From the NCBI GenBank assembly GCA_023425615.1, contig JAFACJ010000394.1, positions 1-6,984 on the forward strand: 6,984 bases of DNA. The letters are read 5' to 3'. Shown here one piece after another: positions 1 to 3,676 of the stretch (the first letter of the stretch is position 1; every line of letters begins with the position of its first letter). Under the pieces are notes generated by a model. It had not been told where the DNA came from, did not search any database, and saw only the letters and a list, made by a program, of their open reading frames with translations. This DNA is from Actinomycetes bacterium. Lineage in GTDB: Bacteria > Actinomycetota > Actinomycetes > Streptosporangiales > Streptosporangiaceae. A program made the position numbers and the translations under genes.

Positions 1-235
1 CGGACTCGGCGCGCAGCTTGGCGTCGGCCTCGACGGCGGGGCCCAGGCGGGCGGCGTCGTCGCGGGCCATCCGGGCGCGGTAGGCGTCGACCTGCTCGCG
101 GCACGGCGGGCAGGAGACGTCGTCCAGACGGGCGGTGGACAGGCTGGACTCGGCGCCGCAGCGCGGGCGGCCGGGGCCCTCGGTCCACGGGGGCGACCAG
201 TGCAGGTCGCCCAGGGCGGGGATGGCGTGGGGCAC
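1..235 (-). CDS. Small Cys-rich, putative zinc-binding protein (C-terminus cut by window edge)
   Basis: Reading leftward from a GTG start at 235, the frame stays open for 78 codons to the window edge. The start is supported by a GAGAGGAC ribosome-binding site about 6 bases upstream. The N-terminus has His3 and His12, then R-C26-G, and a C42-P-P-C45 pair, a spacing compatible with one zinc site. After residue 46 it becomes a charged, probably helical stretch rich in Ala, Arg and Asp. Small proteins with an RCG...CxxC arrangement are common in actinobacterial phages and elements; their function is mostly unknown. It lies 19 bp downstream of the excisionase-like gene and is probably the next member of the same leftward operon. 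Only the N-terminal part is visible, so the product cannot be named further. Confidence 0.6.
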   Translation of the reverse strand, partial: MPHAIPALGDLHWSPPWTEGPGRPRCGAESSLSTARLDDVSCPPCREQVDAYRARMARDDAARLGPAVEADAKLRAES

Positions 236-254
236 GAGATGTCCTCTCAGGGGG

Positions 255-494
255 TCAGGAGGAGGTGGGCGAGGGGTCGATGCCGAGGCTGCGCAGCAGG
301 TCGGCGCGGGTCACCCGGTAGCGGGAGCCGAGGCGCAGCACGGGGCAGGGGAACTCGCCAGCGCGCGCCAGCTCGTGCGCCTTCGTGCGGCCGATGCCGT
401 GAGCGCGGGCCGCGGTGGCGAGATCGACGGAGACGGGGAGGGCGAGGGCCTCGGCCATGGACATCTGGCGGTCCTCGACGGTCCGGCCGGCCAT
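255..494 (-). CDS. Small winged-HTH DNA-binding protein, excisionase/AlpA-like
   Basis: This is a 79-aa protein. Residues about 22-75 form a MerR/Xis-type winged helix: DLATAARAHGIGRTKAHELA is the helix-turn-helix, VLRLGSRYRVTRADLLRSL the wing and closing helix. That layout, with a G-S-R-Y-R wing, is typical of helix_turn_helix_17/AlpA/excisionase proteins, which bend DNA in integrase-mediated excision or act as small regulators. The ATG at 494 overlaps the TGA of the upstream gene by one base (TGATG), indicating translational coupling; a GTG one codon upstream is an alternative. The frame extends upstream without a stop, but that part is a shadow of the neighbouring gene. It may be the element's excisionase. 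It lies in the early-type leftward operon, far from int, so a regulatory role is equally possible. Confidence 0.72.
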   Translation of the reverse strand: MAGRTVEDRQMSMAEALALPVSVDLATAARAHGIGRTKAHELARAGEFPCPVLRLGSRYRVTRADLLRSLGIDPSPTSS

Positions 495-964
495 CACATG
501 CCCCCGATCGCCTGCTGGCCGTGCGGGTTGAGCACGTCGGCGGTGGTCAGGTCGTCGCGGGTGAGCAGCGGGCGGACGCGGTCGTACGCCTGCTGGACGC
601 GGGTGAGGTGGCCGGAGGTGTTGGCGGCCTTGGTCTCGGCCTGCTTGAGGGCGCGGTCCCAGTCGCGGCCGGTCATGACGGCCTGGGCGACGAACCGGCC
701 AGGCGAGATCTCCAGCGCGGGCGGGAGCCCGGGGAACAGGTCGACCTGGCCGGGGATGGCGTACTCGGTGCGGGGGAGGTGCTGCTTGGCCCACGCCTTG
801 AGCTGGCGGCGGGCGAAGTCGGTGGCCACGTCGCGGCTCATGTCGGGCCGGTCGGTGATCGCCTTGGCGAGCTCGGCGACGGCCTGCTCTTCGGTCAGGT
901 CGCCTTCGAGGGCGCGCCGCGCGGTGGCCTCCAGGATGGTGCGGAACCAGGCGGGGAGTCTCAT
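494..964 (-). CDS. Unrecognised 156-aa element protein
   Basis: The product is 156 aa with no signal peptide, membrane segment or catalytic motif that I recognise. The N-terminal half (about 1-65) is Ala/Glu/Arg-rich and probably helical. A Pro/aromatic segment follows (about 70-90, with GQVDLFPGLPPALE), then a second helical half (about 95-150) with LLTRDDLTTADV. The overall look resembles conserved hypothetical early proteins of Streptomyces phages and elements, but that is an impression and not an identification. The ATG at 964 has a strong GGAGG site 6 bases upstream and overlaps the preceding stop by 4 bases (ATGA); the stop overlaps the next ATG by one base. It is therefore embedded in a coupled operon and very likely real. 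Confidence 0.7.
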   Translation of the reverse strand: MRLPAWFRTILEATARRALEGDLTEEQAVAELAKAITDRPDMSRDVATDFARRQLKAWAKQHLPRTEYAIPGQVDLFPGLPPALEISPGRFVAQAVMTGRDWDRALKQAETKAANTSGHLTRVQQAYDRVRPLLTRDDLTTADVLNPHGQQAIGGM

Positions 965-1251
965 GAGGTCCTCCGGAGAGGGGTCACGGTTGCAGCAGGG
1001 CGTTCAGTTCTGGTGTTCAGTTCCGCCCCCGTGGGGGCACTTTTGAACGCGGGGACCGAACGGAGCGGGGCGACGTTGGTGTGCTCGCGGTCGTAGCGCT
1101 TCAGGTCGGCGTTGACGGTGCCGACGCTGACGACGAGCCGCGCGGCGATCTGGCGCTGAGACAGACCGGCGCTCCGGAGTTCAGCAGCGCGGACCATCCG
1201 CTTGTCCTTGTCGGCCCAGGGGCGGCGCTTGGGGGTGTACTTGCGGACCAT
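961..1251 (-). CDS. Small helix-turn-helix (resolvase/homeodomain-like HTH) protein
   Basis: This 96-aa protein opens with a basic segment (VRKYTPKRRPWADKDKR), followed by a clear helix-turn-helix at about residues 20-55: RAAELRSAGLSQRQIAARL, then VSVGTVNADLKRY as the recognition helix. This is the fold found in resolvase C-termini and in many small phage regulators. The C-terminal 35 residues are Pro/Thr/Arg-rich and likely disordered; the DNA encoding them holds a hairpin and GAAC repeats described separately. The start at 1251 is chosen because the ATG overlaps the preceding TGA by one base; the open frame extends further upstream only as a shadow of the zinc-ribbon gene. Probable role: DNA-binding regulator in the leftward operon. 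Its target is unknown. Confidence 0.72.
   Translation of the reverse strand: MVRKYTPKRRPWADKDKRMVRAAELRSAGLSQRQIAARLVVSVGTVNADLKRYDREHTNVAPLRSVPAFKSAPTGAELNTRTERPAATVTPLRRTS
1002..1048. repeat. GTTC/GAAC repeats beside a GC hairpin, inside a coding region
   Basis: The nonamer GTTCAGTTC occurs at 1002-1010 and again at 1015-1023, a 13-bp period. Each copy contains two GTTC units, giving four in 22 bp. A perfect inverted repeat, GCCCCC-GT-GGGGGC, follows at 1025-1038, then ACTTTT and an inverted GAAC at 1045-1048. The 13-bp period is not a multiple of three, so the repeat is not a protein repeat. The sequence shows the repeats directly; a role as protein-binding site or attenuator is inference. 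Confidence 0.45.
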
Positions 1252-1424
1252 CAGCCCTTGCCCCCCTTCTTCTTCGGGGGGTTGGTCCGGATGTAGTCGC
1301 CGCCCCACGGGTCGGGGAGGGTGGCGTGGCACCAGATGCACTGGGTGCCGCCGCGCTCGACGTCGTTCGACATGCCGCACTCGGTGCAGTCGACGGGGTC
1401 GTTGCGCTTGGGCATTGGAGCCAT
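1251..1424 (-). CDS. 57-aa zinc-ribbon protein
   Basis: The product is 57 aa. Two CxxC knuckles, C13-T-E-C16 and C29-I-W-C32, are separated by 12 residues, the classic layout of a short zinc ribbon. A Pro/Gly/Trp stretch follows (about 36-45), and the C-terminus is very basic (PPKKKGGKG), suggesting nucleic-acid binding. The ATG at 1424 overlaps the TGA of the XRE gene (TGATG) and the stop overlaps the next ATG in the same way. A second in-frame ATG lies three codons downstream. The gene is too small and generic to assign a function; a DNA- or RNA-binding accessory protein of the element is plausible. Confidence 0.7.
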   Translation of the reverse strand: MAPMPKRNDPVDCTECGMSNDVERGGTQCIWCHATLPDPWGGDYIRTNPPKKKGGKG

Positions 1425-1669
1425 CAGGCGCTCACCCGAGTCATGAGGTCGGCGACCTTGCAGTTGAGGTGGGGGGCGATCCGGGCGAGGGCGGCGGGGG
1501 ATACGCCGTTGTCGCCGTTCTCGATGGCCGAGATCTGCTGGGGGGACAGCTCGGCGAGGCCGGCCAGCCGGGTCTGGGAGAGCCCGGCGGCCATGCGCAG
1601 GCGCCGGAAGAGCTCCCGGTTGATCGGGACGCTCCTGGCGGGCGGCTTGCGGGTGGGCTCGTTGCTCAT
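1424..1669 (-). CDS. XRE-family helix-turn-helix regulator, first gene of the leftward operon
   Basis: This is an 81-aa single-domain Cro/C1-type protein. Residues about 17-76 form the five-helix domain: INRELFRRLRMAAGLSQTRL gives helices 1-2, LAELSPQQISAIENG the recognition helix region, and VSPAALARIAPHLN the final helices. There is no C-terminal dimerisation or protease domain, so it resembles Cro-like regulators more than a cleavable repressor. There is no good ribosome-binding site upstream. A candidate -10 (TAACCT) ends 7 bp before the ATG, so the mRNA is probably leaderless, which is common in actinobacteria. It faces the other XRE gene across a 148-bp control region and likely represses one or both divergent promoters. 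Confidence 0.85.
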   Translation of the reverse strand: MSNEPTRKPPARSVPINRELFRRLRMAAGLSQTRLAGLAELSPQQISAIENGDNGVSPAALARIAPHLNCKVADLMTRVSA

Positions 1670-1675
1670 GCCGCA

Positions 1676-1791
1676 CAGGTTATTGCTGGATTTTGCTTGG
1701 AATCAAGTCTTCCCAGGTCATTACCAGTAGGTAATCATGTTTATGCAGGTCATAGCCTTGCTATTCAAGCTTGATTGCACTTGCTTACCTG
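1676..1791. promoter_or_regulatory. Operator-like repeats in the divergent control region
   Basis: Three same-strand copies of a CAGGT-based motif occur: CAGGTTATTGC (1676-1686), CAGGTCATTACC (1714-1725) and CAGGTCATAGCC (1746-1757). A CAGGT on the opposite strand occupies 1787-1791. Overlapping the second copy is an inverted repeat ATTACC-AGTA-GGTAAT (1720-1735). A perfect 10-bp palindrome TCAAGCTTGA lies at 1765-1774, overlapping the rightward -35 candidate. The first copy overlaps the leftward -10 candidate. Repeats and positions are seen directly; binding by either XRE protein is inferred. A close match to the motif also occurs in coding DNA near 4058, so the motif alone is not specific. 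Confidence 0.5.
1677..1706 (-). promoter_or_regulatory. Candidate promoter of the leftward operon (leaderless)
   Basis: On the minus strand TTGATT (1706-1701) and TAACCT (1682-1677) are separated by 18 bp. Transcription would start about 7 bp after the -10, at or just before the ATG at 1669, which explains why that gene lacks a ribosome-binding site. The match to the sigma-70-type consensus is fair, not perfect. Confidence 0.45.
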
Positions 1792-1799
1792 TGTAGTCC
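1771..1799 (+). promoter_or_regulatory. Candidate promoter of the rightward regulator gene
   Basis: TTGATT (1771-1776) and TAGTCC (1794-1799) are 17 bp apart, placing the start near 1806, a short leader before ATG 1818. The -10 match is weak. The -35 is identical to that of the opposing promoter and lies within CTTGATT in both cases. Confidence 0.3.
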
Positions 1800-1817
1800 A
1801 GTGAATCCCAGTCGGGC

Positions 1818-2438
1818 ATGATGGAAGGCATGACTAACGACTGGCGCAAGGTGGCCGACTGGGTGGTCCGACGCCGCGCCGACCTGGGTCTCACGCAGGT
1901 GGAGTTGGCGCAGAAGGCGGGAATCTCCCTCGACCGCATCCAGTCCATCGAGGCCGTCCGCCGGCAAGGCGGGTATCGCGGGACCACCATCGCCGCCCTG
2001 GAGAAGGCGCTGGGGTGGGACTACGGCAGCGTGGAATCCATCCTCGCCGGGGGAAACCCGGGCACGAGCATCCCGCTCGGGCCCGCTGAGGAGATCACGG
2101 AGGCGCGCTCCGTTCGTGCCGCCCCCAGGAGGCCTGAACCGCCCCAGCGAGGAACTGGTATCCCACGGCCAGGCCCCAGGAGAAGGACGACAGCCAGTGG
2201 GGCCGGAGATGAGGACGCCTGGCGACGCCAGTTGATCGCCGAGGCTCGCGAACTTATCCGCGAGGCGCTCGCCGGGGAGCCGGACGACGTGGACGACGTG
2301 GATGAATTTCGACTCGAAGAGCGAATTGCCCGAATTCGCAGACGTCTGGACAAGGTCAACGATCTAGAATCGGCTGCTGAGATCGCCCTGCTGCTGCGAC
2401 TGTACGAATACGAAGACGAACGGCGCGACGCAGGCTGA
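1818..2438 (+). CDS. XRE-type HTH regulator with helical C-terminal extension
   Basis: This protein has up to 206 aa. Residues about 9-75 form a Cro/C1-type helix-turn-helix domain: WRKVADWVVRRRADLGLTQ, then VELAQKAGISLDRIQSIE with the recognition helix, and TIAALEKALGW. Residues 78-130 are a Pro/Arg/Gly-rich linker. Residues 132-205 form a charged helical region with a DDVDDVDE acidic patch and a probable coiled coil (EERIARIRRRLDKVNDLESAAEIALLLRLYEYEDE), likely for oligomerisation. There is no RecA-cleavable peptidase domain. Start codons at 1818, 1821 and 1830 are all possible; GGAAGG at 1823-1828 is too close to 1830 to decide. Its divergent placement from the 81-aa XRE gene suggests it is the maintenance-side repressor of a lysogeny-like switch, which is inference. 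Confidence 0.82.
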   Translation: MMEGMTNDWRKVADWVVRRRADLGLTQVELAQKAGISLDRIQSIEAVRRQGGYRGTTIAALEKALGWDYGSVESILAGGNPGTSIPLGPAEEITEARSVRAAPRRPEPPQRGTGIPRPGPRRRTTASGAGDEDAWRRQLIAEARELIREALAGEPDDVDDVDEFRLEERIARIRRRLDKVNDLESAAEIALLLRLYEYEDERRDAG

Positions 2439-2443
2439 GCTAC

Positions 2444-2458
2444 CCTTGAAATTCAAGG
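2444..2458. promoter_or_regulatory. Perfect 7-bp palindrome between regulator and zinc-finger genes
   Basis: CCTTGAA-A-TTCAAGG is a perfect inverted repeat around one base, 5 bp after the regulator stop and 15 bp before the next start codon. The single-base centre makes it a poor RNA hairpin, so a protein-binding site is more likely than a terminator. It shares the TTCAAG core with the palindrome at 1765-1774. No clear promoter hexamers fit in this 35-bp gap. Confidence 0.4.
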
Positions 2459-2473
2459 ATTTCAGGGGTGGAT

Positions 2474-2623
2474 ATGGCCGACGAGCGGCGCAAACGTAAG
2501 TGCGGGGCATGCAATGGCGAGGGCGGGCATTACGCCGACCCGAACGGCTCCAGCGAAGACGCTGCCCGCGTAGAGCGCACATGGATCACCTGCAATGTCT
2601 GCAACGGCGAGGGCCTGGTCTGA
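2474..2623 (+). CDS. 49-aa protein with two DnaJ-like CxxCxGxG zinc motifs
   Basis: The short ORF has an AGGGG ribosome-binding site 5 bases before its ATG. A basic start (MADERRKRK) leads to C10-G-A-C13-N-G-E-G and, 25 residues on, C41-N-V-C44-N-G-E-G just before the stop. The paired CxxCxGxG motifs are those of the DnaJ cysteine-rich zinc domain, here reduced to one zinc site with no J-domain. The spacer (about 18-38) is acidic and polar. The TGA overlaps the next ATG by one base, so the pair is probably co-translated, perhaps with the upstream regulator. Known: such stand-alone zinc-finger microproteins are frequent in actinobacterial genomes and elements, mostly without assigned function. 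Zinc binding is likely; partners are unknown. Confidence 0.72.
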   Translation: MADERRKRKCGACNGEGGHYADPNGSSEDAARVERTWITCNVCNGEGLV

Positions 2624-2904
2624 TGAGTGGGCCGTGCACGACCTGCGGCGGGCGCGAGACAGTCGTCATGGAAGGCAGGCGGGGAGGCGGCGACTGGATC
2701 GAGGTCGACTGTCCCTCGTGCCGGAGCGCGCGGCCGGCGACCGAGGAGGAGCGAGCCGCCGCGGTGCAACGCCCGCCACGTCCGGTTGGAGAGCATGCCG
2801 CCGTAGCTGAGTCCGGGCTGTGTGGCGGGTGCCTTGGCTCGGGGACCGTACTCGGGTCGGGGCTGCGGCCCAAGCCATGCCCGCGTTGCACGGAAGCCGC
2901 CTGA
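2623..2904 (+). CDS. 93-aa protein with two pairs of CxxC zinc knuckles
   Basis: The start at 2623 is chosen because it overlaps the upstream TGA (TGATG); an ATG further upstream at 2500 lies inside the previous gene in another frame and is rejected. The N-terminal unit has C5-T-T-C8-G-G and C30-P-S-C33. The C-terminal unit has C67-G-G-C70-L-G-S-G and C86-P-R-C89. Residues 34-65 form an acidic then Pro-rich linker. The CxxCxGxG element again recalls the DnaJ cysteine-rich domain. With the 49-aa gene before it, this makes a tandem of zinc-finger microproteins behind the putative repressor. Eight cysteines could bind two zinc ions. A terminator-like hairpin begins 26 bp after the stop. The function is not recognised. 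Confidence 0.72.
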   Translation: MSGPCTTCGGRETVVMEGRRGGGDWIEVDCPSCRSARPATEEERAAAVQRPPRPVGEHAAVAESGLCGGCLGSGTVLGSGLRPKPCPRCTEAA

Positions 2905-2929
2905 TCTACAGGAAGTGCAGAAATGTAAA

Positions 2930-2956
2930 GGGCCGTTGGAAAATTTCTGACGGCCC
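2930..2956 (+). terminator. Hairpin terminator candidate after the zinc-finger genes
   Basis: GGGCCGT (2930-2936) and ACGGCCC (2950-2956) form a perfect 7-bp stem with a 13-nt loop, 26 bp after the stop codon. No U-run follows directly. A second, weaker stem, TGACC (2982-2986) with GGTTA (2993-2997), is followed by five T at 3000-3004 and may assist. The rest of 2905-3046 is AT-rich. It also contains a small inverted repeat TCTGA-GG-TCAGA (2961-2972), and I could not support a promoter there. Confidence 0.5.
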
Positions 2957-3046
2957 GTTATCTGAGGTCAGAATATGGCCATGACCAGGGAAGGTTAGCT
3001 TTTTATTACCGTCAAGATAGAGCTGTTTCGGACGGGGGCACGCCAT

Positions 3047-3072
3047 GATGTGTAGCTCCCAAACCGCACATC
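3047..3072 (+). promoter_or_regulatory. GATGTG/CACATC inverted repeat upstream of leader ORF
   Basis: GATGTG (3047-3052) and CACATC (3067-3072) can pair across a 14-base loop immediately before the AGGGG ribosome-binding site (3076-3080). The same two hexamers recur, more closely spaced, upstream of the MmpS-like gene at 3629-3643. It may be an RNA hairpin that gates translation or an operator. This is inference from position. Confidence 0.35.
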
Positions 3073-3086
3073 TCTAGGGGAATGGT

Positions 3087-3155
3087 ATGGCTGATCGGGG
3101 TCGTCGCGGAAGAAAAATAATCAGCGAAGAGCCCCCCCCCGCAATTTCAGAATGA
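3087..3155 (+). CDS. 22-aa leader ORF with Arg-rich start and Pro-Pro-Pro
   Basis: The ATG at 3087 has a good AGGGG site 6 bases upstream. The peptide starts MADRGRRGRK, continues II-S-EE-PPP, and ends AISE at a TGA (3153-3155). The three prolines are encoded by a nine-C run at 3132-3140. The stop codon sits inside the GAGGG site of the next gene, whose ATG follows 6 bases later in the same frame. Polyproline runs are known to stall ribosomes without EF-P, so this could be a regulatory leader that controls the membrane gene by coupling or stalling. Alternatively it is the decayed N-terminus of a longer ancestral protein cut off by the TGA. Expression is not proven. Confidence 0.4.
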   Translation: MADRGRRGRKIISEEPPPAISE

Positions 3156-3161
3156 GGGCCC

Positions 3162-3521
3162 ATGACCGTCACCCCCATCCGCCCACCCGAGACTGAGACC
3201 CCGAGCGAACACCCGTCCATCCCCACGACCACCATCATCCGCATCCAGCGCGGCGTAGCCGCCGGGCTCGGAGCCTCCCTCTCCGCACTGGGCATGGCCC
3301 TGGCGATCACCGCGTACGGAGATCGCACCCGTGACCACGCCTACCTGGCAGGTCTGGCCGCCACCGTGATCGGCGCCGCCTGCTGGCAGATCGCCGCCAG
3401 CCGGGACGCCCAGCTCACCATGACCGCCACGCAGGAGCACCTCAACCGCCGCATGGCGTCCGTCCTGCGGATCGAGAGCGCGGTCCTCAGCCTTCTGGAG
3501 AAGGCGCGCCGCCTCAGCTGA
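3162..3521 (+). CDS. Small membrane protein with two transmembrane helices
   Basis: This is a 119-aa protein. The N-terminal 28 residues are Pro/Thr/Glu-rich and hydrophilic. Two hydrophobic Ala/Gly/Leu-rich segments follow at about 31-53 and 60-80, joined by a short charged turn (GDRTRDH). The last 38 residues form a polar amphipathic helix (MTATQEHLNRRMASVLRIESAVLSLLEKARR) that may be coiled coil. There is no cleavable signal peptide, lipobox or catalytic motif. GAGGG is 3 bases before the ATG. A hairpin terminator follows. The topology (two helices plus a cytoplasmic tail) occurs in holins, small spread-type conjugation proteins and exclusion or immunity proteins of elements; nothing here decides between them, so I leave the function open. 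Confidence 0.72.
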   Translation: MTVTPIRPPETETPSEHPSIPTTTIIRIQRGVAAGLGASLSALGMALAITAYGDRTRDHAYLAGLAATVIGAACWQIAASRDAQLTMTATQEHLNRRMASVLRIESAVLSLLEKARRLS

Positions 3522-3536
3522 CCGGGCACACAGCAC

Positions 3537-3570
3537 GGGCCGCCGCCCGCGGGGCAGGGAGCGGCGGTCC
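3537..3570 (+). terminator. GC-rich hairpin terminator after membrane-protein gene
   Basis: GGGCCGCCGC (3537-3546) and GCGGCGGTCC (3561-3570) form a 10-bp stem with a single G-U pair and a 14-nt loop, 15 bp after the stop codon. There is no T-tract, as is usual for actinobacterial hairpin terminators. Confidence 0.55.
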
Positions 3571-3604
3571 TGCTCTCACCCGAGAGTTGCGGATCGGTCA
3601 CGAC

Positions 3605-3643
3605 CACCTCGCGGACGGCACCTCGCGGGATGTGATGCACATC
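3605..3643. promoter_or_regulatory. Direct and inverted repeats upstream of the MmpS-like gene
   Basis: CACCTCGCGG occurs twice, at 3605-3614 and 3619-3628 (14-bp period). An inverted repeat follows at once, GATGTG-ATG-CACATC (3629-3643), which ends 22 bp before the AGGGAGC ribosome-binding site at 3666-3672. The arrangement looks like an operator and/or a 5'-UTR hairpin. No convincing -35/-10 pair was found in 3571-3676. Confidence 0.4.
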
Positions 3644-3676
3644 TAAGGCGCACCCCCAACCCCCCAGGGAGCTCCC

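Noticed and set aside
495..794. N-terminal extension of the winged-HTH gene to 794
   Set aside because: The extra 100 residues are a Pro/Arg-rich shadow of the 494-964 gene; the overlapping ATG at 494 is the natural start.
135..1096. Two long rightward open frames (135-1046 and 200-1096) over the leftward operon
   Set aside because: Both are Arg/Ala/Gly-rich shadows of the coupled leftward genes, which have HTH domains, ribosome-binding sites and stop/start overlaps.
1425..1676. N-terminal extension of the zinc-ribbon gene to 1676
   Set aside because: That stretch is the XRE gene read in another frame. The ATG at 1424 overlaps the XRE stop.
2500..2622. Upstream ATG at 2500 for the 93-aa zinc-finger gene
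   Set aside because: It would overlap the whole 49-aa zinc-motif gene out of frame and gives an Arg-rich extension without a ribosome-binding site.
2995..3023. Promoter TTAGCT-17 bp-TAGAGC before the leader ORF
   Set aside because: Each hexamer matches consensus at only about half its positions, and the T-run there fits terminator function better.
2474..3155. Leader peptide as a degenerate duplicate of the 49-aa zinc protein (both begin MAD then Arg/Lys-rich)
   Set aside because: The likeness stops after about ten residues, and the leader has no cysteine.
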